This document shows positions 56,746-64,000 of a stretch of 64,000 nt of DNA, one piece after another. The translations under genes were made by a program, and so were the position numbers. The DNA comes from Cryobacterium algoricola. Lineage in GTDB: Bacteria; Actinomycetota; Actinomycetes; Actinomycetales; Microbacteriaceae. The stretch spans positions 919,457 through 983,456 of the forward strand of contig NZ_SOFG01000011.1 in assembly GCF_004402485.1 (NCBI RefSeq). The letters run 5' to 3'. Each line of letters begins with the position of its first letter. The stretch's first letter is position 1. The notes below the pieces were generated by a model. That model saw only the letters and a program-made list of their open reading frames with translations, ran no database searches and was not told where the DNA came from.

Positions 56746-56957
56746 GGGAAACCTCCAGGGTTCACTCTCCATTTTCCCACGGAGTCTTTCCCACGGAGTC
56801 AGTCTCTCGCTGCGGGGACCGGGCAGGAGTACTGTCTGCACTAAGGACTGGGCCCTGAGCTACGGCAAAACTGAGCGGCGGCTAGCTCCGGCGCGCCAGT
56901 GCCGACGGGGAGCATGGACTCCTCCTCCGACCCGCACCCCAGTCGAGAGGACACCCG

Positions 56958-58016
56958 ATGAGTCACGTCGAAACAGCGAGCAGACCGAATCCTGGCGCGT
57001 CCTCCCCGCGCACGGATGCCGCGATCGAGGCTGTCGAGATCACCAAGCACTTCGGCAGCACCCAGGCCCTGCACGGTGTGACCTTCACCGTCCCCCGCGG
57101 CAGCGTGTTCGGCGTGATCGGTCCCAATGGCGCCGGCAAGACCACGACCATGCGCGCGCTGCTCGACATCATCCGGCCGAGTTCCGGCCATGCGACCGTG
57201 CTCGGCACCGACTCCCGCAACGCCGGCCCCGAGCTGCGCCGTCGGATCGGCTTCCTGCCCGGAGAACTCATCCTCGAGGGCCGCATCACCGGACGGAAGC
57301 TCCTGCAGCACTATGCCGACATCTCCGGGCCGGTCCGCACCGGGCACATCGACGAACTGGCGGAACGTTTCCACCTCGACCTCGGTCAGCCCGTGCGCAA
57401 ACTCTCCCGCGGCAACAAGCAGAAGCTCGGCATCGTGCAGGCGTTCATGCACGAGCCGGAACTTCTTGTGCTCGACGAGCCGACGAGCGGGCTCGACCCG
57501 CTGATGCAGCAGGAGTTCCTGCTCCTCGTCAAGGAGGCCCGCGACGCCGGCCAGACCGTATTCCTGTCCTCGCATGTCATCAGCGAGATCCAGCAGGCCG
57601 CCGACGAGGTCGCGATCCTGCGCGACGGGCGCATCATCACCGTCGCGAGCGTCGAGGCCCTGCGCCAGACGGCCGTGCGGCACCTGCGGATGACGGCCAC
57701 CGGCATCCGCCCCGCCGACCTCGCCGAGCGCCTCGGCGGGCTCGACGGCATGGCCGGGCTCGTCTGCACGGCCGTCACGAGCCAGACCGGAGCGGCGGCC
57801 ACCGAGGCGACCGCGACCCTCGAGGGTGCGATCCAGCCCTTCATCCAGGCCGTATCCACGCTCAGCCTCACCGACCTCGTGCTCGAGGAACCCGACCTCG
57901 AGGAATCCGTGCTCGCGCTCTACACCGCCCCGGGGGAATCCGCCGAGTCGCATCGGGCCGCCCGGGCGACCAGGAAGGTCCGCGGGACCCGCGCCGAACG
58001 GAAGGAATCGAAATGA
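56958..58016 (+). CDS. ABC-2 type exporter ATP-binding protein
   Basis: 352 residues: Walker A GPNGAGKTT, signature LSRGNKQKLG, Walker B LLVLDEPTSGLDP and SSHVISE H-loop. A C-terminal 100-residue extension follows the ATPase domain, ending in a basic tail. The substrate is unknown; two-gene exporters of this form often export drugs or lipids. ATG 56958; the stop overlaps the permease start (ATGA). Confidence 0.92.
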   Translation: MSHVETASRPNPGASSPRTDAAIEAVEITKHFGSTQALHGVTFTVPRGSVFGVIGPNGAGKTTTMRALLDIIRPSSGHATVLGTDSRNAGPELRRRIGFLPGELILEGRITGRKLLQHYADISGPVRTGHIDELAERFHLDLGQPVRKLSRGNKQKLGIVQAFMHEPELLVLDEPTSGLDPLMQQEFLLLVKEARDAGQTVFLSSHVISEIQQAADEVAILRDGRIITVASVEALRQTAVRHLRMTATGIRPADLAERLGGLDGMAGLVCTAVTSQTGAAATEATATLEGAIQPFIQAVSTLSLTDLVLEEPDLEESVLALYTAPGESAESHRAARATRKVRGTRAERKESK

Positions 58017-58840
58017 CCGCGTCCACGGCAACGGATGTCCGACGCGCGCCCCTGCCGATCTTCGGCAAGGCCTTCGCCGACGGCCGGCGCGCCATGCTCG
58101 GCTGGGGAATCGGCATCGCGGCGGCGATCTTCCTCTACCTGCCGCTCTACCCGAGCATGATCGGGACCTCCGAGATGCAGAAGCTCATCGACTCGCTGCC
58201 GAGGGCCCTGATCCGCACCCTCAACTACGACCAGATCAGCACCGGTGCCGGCTACACCCAGGCCACGGTCTTCGGCCTGATCGGGTTCCTGCTGATCGGC
58301 ATCGCCTCGATCGGCTGGGGCGCGGCCATGCTCGGCGGCGACGAGGAGTCCGGCCAGCTCGAGCTCACCCTCGCCCACGGCGTCACCCGCGTGCAGGTCG
58401 TGGTGGAACGGTTCGCGGCCCTCGTGCTGAAGATCCTGTTGATCACCGCCCTGATGTTCGTGCTGATCGCACTTCTCAACGGCCCGAGCCAGCTCGGCAT
58501 CGACGTCGGATACCTGGCCCAGACCTGCCTGCTCTTCGCGGGCCTCGTGTTGCTCTGCGGCAGCGTCGCGATGCTCGGCGGTGCCCTCACCGGCCGCAGG
58601 GTGTGGGGCATCGGCGCCGGCGCCTTCGTGGCGGTCGTCGGCTACGTATTCAACGCCCTCGGCAACCAGAGTGCCGACCTCGAGTGGTTGCACGGGCTCT
58701 CGCCCTACTACTGGGCCTTCGGAAACTACCCGATGACGAACGGCGGAACGCCGATCGCCTTCGTCGCGTTCTACGGCGGCTCGCTGCTCGTCGCGGCCGC
58801 GACGGCGCTCGTGCTGCGCCAGCGCGACATCGGCGTCTGA
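58013..58840 (+). CDS. ABC-2 type exporter permease
   Basis: 275 residues, about six membrane spans, ABC-2 family: RRAMLGWGIGIAAAIFLYLPLYP at the N-terminus (quoted in part), EESGQLELTLAHGVTR and the C-terminal GLSPYYWAFGNYPM. It pairs with the ATPase encoded directly upstream. ATG 58013. Confidence 0.88.
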   Translation: MTASTATDVRRAPLPIFGKAFADGRRAMLGWGIGIAAAIFLYLPLYPSMIGTSEMQKLIDSLPRALIRTLNYDQISTGAGYTQATVFGLIGFLLIGIASIGWGAAMLGGDEESGQLELTLAHGVTRVQVVVERFAALVLKILLITALMFVLIALLNGPSQLGIDVGYLAQTCLLFAGLVLLCGSVAMLGGALTGRRVWGIGAGAFVAVVGYVFNALGNQSADLEWLHGLSPYYWAFGNYPMTNGGTPIAFVAFYGGSLLVAAATALVLRQRDIGV

Positions 58841-58865
58841 GCGCGTGCGCCGTCGGCGACGTAAA

Positions 58866-58932
58866 GTCGGAGAATTTCGCGACACGCCGTGATGCCGGGC
58901 GGCGGATGCTGCGAGTCGCGAAAATCTCCGAC
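58866..58932. repeat. Inverted-repeat element, family B copy 1
   Basis: Ends GTCGGAGAATTTCGCGAC (58866-58883) and GTCGCGAAAATCTCCGAC (58915-58932) are complementary with one mismatch. The middle contains ACGCCG and CGGCGGATGC. It lies 25 bases after the ABC permease stop. A second copy with the same ends and centre is at 60,914. Confidence 0.85.
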
Positions 58933-59001
58933 GTCACGCATCCGCTCGCCCGGTTCGCGACATGTTCGCGCCGAGCCGCAGTGTCGGCACGGTAGCGTGA
59001 A

Positions 59002-59028
59002 GGTCCAGCAGGTCCAGCAGGTTCAGCA
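59002..59028. repeat. Three 9-bp tandem repeats before the epimerase ribosome-binding site
   Basis: GGTCCAGCA, GGTCCAGCA, GGTTCAGCA, followed by AAAGGAG and the ATG at 59040. Confidence 0.7.
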
Positions 59029-59039
59029 AAGGAGCGCTC

Positions 59040-59927
59040 ATGAAGGTCGTCGTCACCGGTGCCAACGGAAAAGTCGGTCGGGCCGCCGTGCAGGCGCTGC
59101 TCGCCGCCGGACACGACGTGACGGGGGTCGATCTCGCCCGCCCGGTCTTCGAGCGGGCGGTGGAGGGCGCGGCGCGCTACATGATGGCCGACCTGACCGA
59201 TGCCGGCGAGGCCTTCGCCGTGATCCGCGGCGCAGACGCCGTCGTGCACACCGCGGCGATCCCGGACCCGACAGCGAACCCCGCCCACGTGGTATTCCGC
59301 ACCAACCTGATGGCGACCTTCAACGTGCTCGAGGCCGCCGTGCGTTTCGGCGTGCCGCGCTTCGTCAACATCTCGAGCGAGACCGTTCCCGGCTTCTTCT
59401 TCCCGGAGCGGGACTTCCTGCCCGACTACGCCCCCGTCGACGAACAGCACCCGATCCACCCGCAGGACCCCTATGCGCTCACCAAGCACTTCGGCGAACA
59501 GCTGATGGACGCGGCCGTCGCGCGTTCCGACATCCGCTGCATCTCGCTGCGGCCGAGCTGGGTGCAGAACGAGGACAACTACGAGCAGAACCTCGGCCCG
59601 CAGGTGCGCGATGCCGCGGTGCTGAGCCCGAATCTCTGGAGCTACATCGACGCCTACGACCTCGCCGACGCGATCGTGCTCGCCGTGGAGTCCGAGTTGC
59701 CCGGCCATGAGGTGTTCTACATCGCCTCGCCGGACAACGTCGGCGGGCGCGACTTCGCCGAGATCCTGCACACGTACTACGGCGACAGGATCGAGCTGCG
59801 CCCGCTGGCCAGAACGGATGCCTCCGGCATCTCGAGCGCGAAGGCTCAGCGCCTGCTCGGCTGGGTTCCGAAGCGGTCCTGGCGGGACTACCTCGGCGCC
59901 GACGGCACGGCGCTGGTGCGCTCGTGA
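59040..59927 (+). CDS. NAD-dependent epimerase/dehydratase (extended SDR)
   Basis: 295 residues: VVVTGANGKVGRAAVQALL nucleotide motif, then HTAAIPDPTANP, NISSET and the catalytic PYALTKHFGE (YxxxK). The substrate, probably a sugar or sugar nucleotide, is unknown. ATG 59040 with AAAGGAG upstream. Monocistronic as far as can be seen. Confidence 0.88.
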   Translation: MKVVVTGANGKVGRAAVQALLAAGHDVTGVDLARPVFERAVEGAARYMMADLTDAGEAFAVIRGADAVVHTAAIPDPTANPAHVVFRTNLMATFNVLEAAVRFGVPRFVNISSETVPGFFFPERDFLPDYAPVDEQHPIHPQDPYALTKHFGEQLMDAAVARSDIRCISLRPSWVQNEDNYEQNLGPQVRDAAVLSPNLWSYIDAYDLADAIVLAVESELPGHEVFYIASPDNVGGRDFAEILHTYYGDRIELRPLARTDASGISSAKAQRLLGWVPKRSWRDYLGADGTALVRS

Positions 59928-60059
59928 CCTGCGTTCGTAACACGGAAGGGTTAGGCTGACGCCATTCCAGTCTCCGGTACACCCGTTCCCGTTCGTCCCA
60001 CCTCCGAGCCGGAAAGTGAGCCCACCGGCATCCCCGGCGACTCAGGTTCCGGCGCCGTC

Positions 60060-60902
60060 GTGCTCGGCGCGCACTCCTATCCCGCCGGCCTCGTCGCCCG
60101 CGTGCGTGAGGCGACGGATGCCGCGGCCGCGGCCTGCCTGCCGTGGCTCGGCCTCGGCGACAAGATCGCCATCGACGACGCCGCTGTCACGGCCATGCGG
60201 GCCGTGCTCGCGGACGCCCCGTTCTCCGGCACCGTCGTGATCGGCGAGGGCGAGAAGGACGCGGCCCCGATGCTCGCCAACGGTGAGGCGCTCGGCCAGG
60301 GCGTCGCGCCGCTCTGCGACGTCGCCGTGGACCCGCTCGACGGCACCCGCCTCGCGGCCGCCGGTCTCCCCGGTTCGATCTGCGTGATCGCCCTCGCCCC
60401 GCGCGGCACCATGTTCGATCCGGTCGATGTCTTCTACATGGACAAGCTCATCTGCGGCGCGGCCGGCCGGGGCGTTGTCGACATCCGCCGCCCGATCGCC
60501 GAGAACCTGGCCCGACTCGCCGCCGTCACCGGGGCGGCCGTGACCGATCTCGTGGTCGTCGTGCTCGACAAGCCCCGCCACACCACGCTCATCGCCGAGA
60601 TCCGGGCCACCGGCGCCGAGCTCCGTCTCGTCGGCGAGGGCGATATCGTCGCCGCCGTCACGGCAGCGACCTCGGGGACCGACGTCGACGTCGTCGTCGG
60701 TGTCGGCGGGACACCGGAGGGCATCATCGCGGCCTGCGCGGTGCGGGCACTCGGCGGGTTCATGCAGGGCCGCCTCGCACCGCAGACTCCCGAGCAGCAC
60801 GCCGCGGCGATCGCGGCCGGGCACGACCTCGACCGGGTCCTCGAACTCGACGACCTCGTCGCGAGCGAGGCGGTCCTGTTCGTCTCGACAGCCGTCGGCT
60901 GA
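60060..60902 (+). CDS. glpX: GlpX-like class II fructose-1,6-bisphosphatase, C-terminally short
   Basis: 280 residues from GTG 60060: WLGLGDKIAIDDAAV, VVIGEGEKDAAPML, VDPLDGTRLA and VGGTPEGIIAACA, the metal and phosphate motifs of GlpX. E. coli GlpX has DPIEGT, so one acidic ligand is Asp here. The protein ends at the segment matching GlpX VLRLGDMARSDNVIFSATG, lacking about the last 50-60 residues (GITKGDLLEGI ... LDRK). The N-terminus may start earlier, but no good start exists. A family B repeat begins 12 bases after the stop. Activity is uncertain. Confidence 0.8.
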   Translation: MLGAHSYPAGLVARVREATDAAAAACLPWLGLGDKIAIDDAAVTAMRAVLADAPFSGTVVIGEGEKDAAPMLANGEALGQGVAPLCDVAVDPLDGTRLAAAGLPGSICVIALAPRGTMFDPVDVFYMDKLICGAAGRGVVDIRRPIAENLARLAAVTGAAVTDLVVVVLDKPRHTTLIAEIRATGAELRLVGEGDIVAAVTAATSGTDVDVVVGVGGTPEGIIAACAVRALGGFMQGRLAPQTPEQHAAAIAAGHDLDRVLELDDLVASEAVLFVSTAVG

Positions 60903-60913
60903 GCCGGCGCAAA

Positions 60914-60980
60914 GTCGGAGATTTTTGCGAAACGCCGCCGGTCCGGTCGGCGGATGCAGCGTGTCGCGGAAATCTCCGAC
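60914..60980. repeat. Inverted-repeat element, family B copy 2
   Basis: Ends GTCGGAGATTTTTGCGA (60914-60930) and TCGCGGAAATCTCCGAC (60964-60980) are complementary with two mismatches. The centre shares ACGCCG and CGGCGGATGC with copy 1. It lies between the short glpX and the convergent flavin reductase gene. Confidence 0.85.
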
Positions 60981-61008
60981 ATTACGTGATCGCGGGGGCG
61001 CGGAAACG

Positions 61009-61791
61009 TTAGCCGCCCTCGGCACCGCCGTAGCGCTCCGTCCGGATCCGGGCGGGATCCCGGCCCGAGCGAACGAGGGCGTCCGCCACGAACTCGACGA
61101 AGGGGGTCGCACCGCAGACATACGTCAGGGCGGTGCTGCCGAGGGGCTGAACACTCGCCGCGAGGCGGGTGAGGTCGAGGCGGCCGGGGGCGTGCGGCCA
61201 TCCGCTCGGCGCACGCCGGGTGTACACCCAGTCGAGGTCGAACCGGGGAGAGACCCGGGCGAGCTCCTCGAGCTCGGCGCGGTAGTACGCCATCTCCGGT
61301 GAACGCACCGAGTAGAGCAGACGGAACGGCGACGGGTTGGTGCCCGCCTCGTGGGCGCGGATCATGGCCATCAGCGGAACAACGCCGGAGCCGCCGGCGA
61401 TGAGCTGCACCGGTGCGGGTTCCTCGTCGAGCCAGACGAACCAGCCGCCGATCGGTCCGCGGATCTCGAGCCGGTCGCCCACATCGAGGCCGCGCACGAG
61501 ATACGGCGACACCTCGCCGTCGGTGAGTTCCTCCACGGTGATCTCGAGGATCCCCCCGGTCGCCGCCGAGGCGAGCGAGTACGAGCGCACCGCCGTGTAG
61601 CCGTCCGGCGCGGTCAGGCGCACGTCGATGTGCTGCCCCGCGACGAGCGCGGGCAGCGCGGCGGCCTCGGGCAGCCGCATCCGGATCGTGCGTGCCGTCG
61701 GGGTCTCGGCGTAGGCCTCGACGACCAGGGCCTCGTGCCAGTCCGAGGCGTTCCACGTGGAACGGGCGGCGCTCGCCGGAAGGTCAGTCAC
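61009..61791 (-). CDS. Ferredoxin-NADP reductase family oxidoreductase
   Basis: 260 residues: RSYSLAS (flavin-binding), LEIRGPIGGWF, LIAGGSGVVPLMAMI (NAD(P)-binding) and YVCGATPFVEFVADAL. There is no iron-sulfur domain. GTG 61791 overlaps the stop of the molybdopterin-enzyme gene (GTGA), so the flavoprotein probably supplies or takes electrons from that enzyme (inference). Confidence 0.88.
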   Translation of the reverse strand: MTDLPASAARSTWNASDWHEALVVEAYAETPTARTIRMRLPEAAALPALVAGQHIDVRLTAPDGYTAVRSYSLASAATGGILEITVEELTDGEVSPYLVRGLDVGDRLEIRGPIGGWFVWLDEEPAPVQLIAGGSGVVPLMAMIRAHEAGTNPSPFRLLYSVRSPEMAYYRAELEELARVSPRFDLDWVYTRRAPSGWPHAPGRLDLTRLAASVQPLGSTALTYVCGATPFVEFVADALVRSGRDPARIRTERYGGAEGG

Positions 61792-62381
61792 CAGTACCGT
61801 TCTTCACGCCAGGGGTCGCCGTGCATGTGGTACCCGTTCTGCTCCCAGAAACCCGGATCGTTGCGGGTCGACAGCTCGATGCTCCGCAGCCACTTCGCGC
61901 TCTTCCAGAAGTACAGCGCGGGCACGAGCAGCCGGGCGGGGCCGCCGTGCTCCGGGGCGAGCGGCGAGCCGTCGAACTGGTGCGCCACCCAGGCCTTGCC
62001 GCCGCGCAGCTCGTCGAGTGGCACGTTGGTCGTGTACCCGCCGTAGCTGCGGGCCATCGCGAACCCCGCCTGGGTATCGACACCGTCGAGCAGCGTGTCG
62101 AGGGAGACGCCGCGCCAGCCCGTACCGAACTTCGACCAGCTCGTCACACAGTGGATGTCGACGGTCACGTCCTCCTGCGGCAGCGCCTGGAACTCGTCCC
62201 AGGTCCAGGTCGTCATCAACCCGGACTCGCTTGTGATGCTGAAGCGCCACTCCTCGGGCGTGACCCGCGGGGTCGGCCCGATCGAGAGCACCGGGAAGTC
62301 GGTGACGAGGTGCTGGCCCGGGGGCAGGCCGGGGACGGGTTCGCGGCGACGGCCCATGAAACCGGGCGAAAAGAGACCCAT
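61788..62381 (-). CDS. Sulfite-oxidase-like molybdopterin oxidoreductase
   Basis: 197 residues of the oxidoreductase molybdopterin-binding domain: VTVDIHCVTSWSKFGTGWRG with the Mo-ligand Cys, SYGGYTTNVPL, GGPARLLVPALYFWKSAKW. No Tat signal or haem domain is present, so it is likely cytoplasmic. ATG 62381 has GGAGGAG 7 bases upstream. It overlaps the flavin reductase gene. Confidence 0.9.
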   Translation of the reverse strand: MGLFSPGFMGRRREPVPGLPPGQHLVTDFPVLSIGPTPRVTPEEWRFSITSESGLMTTWTWDEFQALPQEDVTVDIHCVTSWSKFGTGWRGVSLDTLLDGVDTQAGFAMARSYGGYTTNVPLDELRGGKAWVAHQFDGSPLAPEHGGPARLLVPALYFWKSAKWLRSIELSTRNDPGFWEQNGYHMHGDPWREERYW

Positions 62382-62477
62382 GGTGACTCCTCCAGAACGA
62401 ACAGGCTGCGGGAATGCCGGTTCGCAAAGCCTAGCCGCGCGATTGTCAGCACGCACGGGCCGGATTAGCCTGAGCGC

Positions 62478-63179
62478 ATGTGCGGACGATTCGCGATGGA
62501 CAAGGACACCGACGATCTGATCCAGGAGTTCGTCGCGTCCGGCGGTGATTTCCGGGACTGGCGGCCGTCGTACAACATCGCGCCGACCGACCGGGTGCCC
62601 GTGGTGCGCGAGTGGGAACACGACGGCACGATCACCCGCGAGGTCGATGCGGCGACCTGGGGGCTCAAGCCCGCCTGGTCGACCGGCGGCAACCGACCCG
62701 CGCCGATCAACGCCCGGATCGAGACGGTTGCCACTAATGGCATGTTCCGCACGGCCTTCGATTCCCGGCGCTGCATCGTCCCGATGACGGGCTACTACGA
62801 GTGGGAGAGCCTCCCGGACGGCAAGCAGCCGCACTTCATCCACGGCGGCGGGCTCCTCGCCGCGGCCGGACTCTACGCGGCGCGCAAGGAGCCTGATGAT
62901 TCCTGGTCCCACAGCATGACGATCATCACGCGGGAGGCCCGCGACGCGTCCGGCGAGATCCACGACCGGATGCCCGCATTCCTCGAACGGAATGTCTGGG
63001 ACGAGTGGCTCAGGCCGGGCAAACTCACCGACCCGAATCACCTGCTCGACCTCCTCGACCGAACCTCCAGCGCCGTCGCGGCACACATCGAGAGCTATCC
63101 GGTCTCCCGGCGGGTGAACAGCGTGCGGGTGCCCGATGCCGAGCGGCAGGACCCGGCGCTCATCCGGCCGTTGGCCTGA
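62478..63179 (+). CDS. SRAP/HMCES family protein (abasic-site shield)
   Basis: 233 residues: catalytic Cys2 in MCGRFAM, SYNIAPTD, NARIET (Asn78), YYEWE (Glu108) and EIHDRMP (His162), the full active-site set of E. coli YedK and human HMCES. The protein crosslinks to abasic sites in single-stranded DNA and protects replication forks. It is divergent from the molybdopterin gene across 96 bases. Confidence 0.95.
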   Translation: MCGRFAMDKDTDDLIQEFVASGGDFRDWRPSYNIAPTDRVPVVREWEHDGTITREVDAATWGLKPAWSTGGNRPAPINARIETVATNGMFRTAFDSRRCIVPMTGYYEWESLPDGKQPHFIHGGGLLAAAGLYAARKEPDDSWSHSMTIITREARDASGEIHDRMPAFLERNVWDEWLRPGKLTDPNHLLDLLDRTSSAVAAHIESYPVSRRVNSVRVPDAERQDPALIRPLA

Positions 63180-63231
63180 GGCGCAGAATGGAAGGGCGGC
63201 CGTCGACTCGGGCCGTTTCTGGAGATGCTCC

Positions 63232-64000
63232 ATGCCCGTCCCGTCCGCCCAACCGACAGCATCCGTTCTGCACACCCCGCTTGCCCCGAGCCGCGCGCTG
63301 CTCGCGCGGGCGCACCGCGTCATCGTGATCGCCGGCGCCGGGATGAGCGCCGACATCGGAACCCCCGTCTACTGGACCGGAGACAACGCGGCGTACGGCG
63401 ACACCGTCTCGCACTACGGCCACACGAATCTCGAGCACTCCTGCGCGCCGCTCTGGCTCGAGGAACCCGACCAGCAGGCCGCGTTCTTTCGCGAAACCTG
63501 GCGGGGGATGCGCGAATCGGAGAAGCCCGCCCGGCCGGCCGACCCGTACTTCGTGCTCCAGGACTGGCTGGATGCCGCGGCGAAGGACTACTTCGTGCTC
63601 ACCTCCAACGTCGACACCGCCTTCACCGACCACGGCTTCCCTGCTGAGAAGCTCCTCGAGATCCACGGCGCCTACGATCGCTCCCAGTGCCTCGCCGAAC
63701 CGGAGGCGCACGGCGTCTTCCCGACCGTCGACCCGGGCCTCGCCACCACCGTCTGCCCGACCTGCGGCAGTCTGGCCCGGCCCAACGTGCTGTTCTTCGA
63801 CGACTACTGGTTCAACAACGCGGCGAACGAACTCCAGGAGGAGGACTTCCTCGACTACCAGCAACACCTCGCCGCGGAGGACGCCGGCAGCACGGTCATC
63901 CTCGAGGTGGGGGTCGGCCTCACCGTGATGAACCTGCGCAACCTGACCTGGGACCTGCACTCCCGCTACGACCTCCCGATCGTGCGGATCAACCCGTTCC
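63232..64000 (+). CDS. Sir2 family NAD-dependent protein, partial (runs off the window)
   Basis: 256 codons from ATG 63232, open to the end of the window. Visible are IAGAGMSADIGTPVYW (35-45 core), TSNVD (124-128), catalytic IHGAY (His145), CPTCG (Cys175, Cys178), RPNVLFF and EVGVG. Only one cysteine (Cys153) stands where the first zinc CxxC should be. Sir2 proteins remove acyl groups or ADP-ribosylate; the role here is unknown. It follows the SRAP gene by 52 bases. Confidence 0.88.
   Translation, partial: MPVPSAQPTASVLHTPLAPSRALLARAHRVIVIAGAGMSADIGTPVYWTGDNAAYGDTVSHYGHTNLEHSCAPLWLEEPDQQAAFFRETWRGMRESEKPARPADPYFVLQDWLDAAAKDYFVLTSNVDTAFTDHGFPAEKLLEIHGAYDRSQCLAEPEAHGVFPTVDPGLATTVCPTCGSLARPNVLFFDDYWFNNAANELQEEDFLDYQQHLAAEDAGSTVILEVGVGLTVMNLRNLTWDLHSRYDLPIVRINPF

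Noticed and set aside
58866..60980. Conserved peptide (IRRP...RR.AK) read from both family B repeats on the minus strand
   Set aside because: The shared peptide follows from the shared DNA repeat; neither copy is in a supported gene.
61750..61765. CGTTCCACGTGGAACG palindrome resembling parS
   Set aside because: It has two symmetrical mismatches to the parS core and lies in codons of the flavin reductase, far from the parS zone.

Overview
The window is high-GC DNA from an actinobacterium, most likely a member of the Microbacteriaceae (Micrococcales). I infer this from the gene order around the replication origin, the frequent GTG and TTG starts, the TGTTTCACGTGAAACA parS sites, and the trxA-trxB-murJ-DUF6049-pcnA block. 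No species is assigned. I see no rRNA, tRNA, CRISPR array, insertion sequence or prophage.

Positions 1-13,800 are the chromosomal origin core. Left of oriC and transcribed leftwards are dnaA, dnaN, recF, dciA (DUF721), gyrB and the 5' part of gyrA. Transcribed rightwards are rpmH, rnpA, yidD, yidC, jag/khpB, rsmG, parA and parB. oriC (about 5,950-6,230, between dnaN and dnaA) and the dnaA-rpmH spacer both carry DnaA-box-like sequences. A cluster of five parS sites follows parB, with further sites inside the parA 5' coding region and beyond trxA, and one degenerate site at the jag/rsmG junction.

From 13,770 to 21,754 a leftward block holds a D-Ala-D-Ala ligase, a PLP aminotransferase, trxA, trxB, murJ and a secreted DUF6049 protein. 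Then come rightward pcnA, the ribosomal/replication cluster rpsF-ssb-rpsR-rplI, and dnaB, whose upstream spacer has its own DnaA-box-like cluster. Next are the three-gene pntAA-pntAB-pntB transhydrogenase, two small membrane proteins, purB with a low-molecular-weight phosphatase, a WXG-like protein plus alpha/beta hydrolase pair, a holin-family membrane protein, hisC-like and a bkdA-bkdB-bkdC 2-oxoacid dehydrogenase operon without E3, and a VIT-family metal transporter.

Positions 41,600-46,550 form a metal-homeostasis island: a Zur-type operator, a zinc/manganese ABC transporter (binding lipoprotein, ATPase, two permeases), a Fur/Zur regulator overlapping the last permease, and rpmB-rpmG-rpsN of the type lacking zinc-binding cysteine pairs. 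From 46,870 on the genes are general housekeeping or accessory: HU, a CopD-CtaG fusion, a PIF1-like helicase, small membrane proteins, a DinB-like protein, a nitronate monooxygenase, a sugar-phosphate mutarotase, an ABC exporter, an NAD-dependent epimerase, a short GlpX-like phosphatase, a molybdopterin oxidoreductase with a flavin reductase, an SRAP/HMCES protein and a partial Sir2-family protein.

The least explained signals are two families of small interspersed inverted-repeat elements. One (58,866 and 60,914) follows an apparently C-terminally truncated glpX. The other (41,484 and 52,144) has one copy lying in frame inside a membrane-protein gene. Others are the DnaA-box cluster before dnaB, three 13-bp tandem repeats at the dnaA ribosome-binding site, a long Ala/Pro/Lys tail on ribosomal protein S6, and the WXG-like/lipase gene pair.
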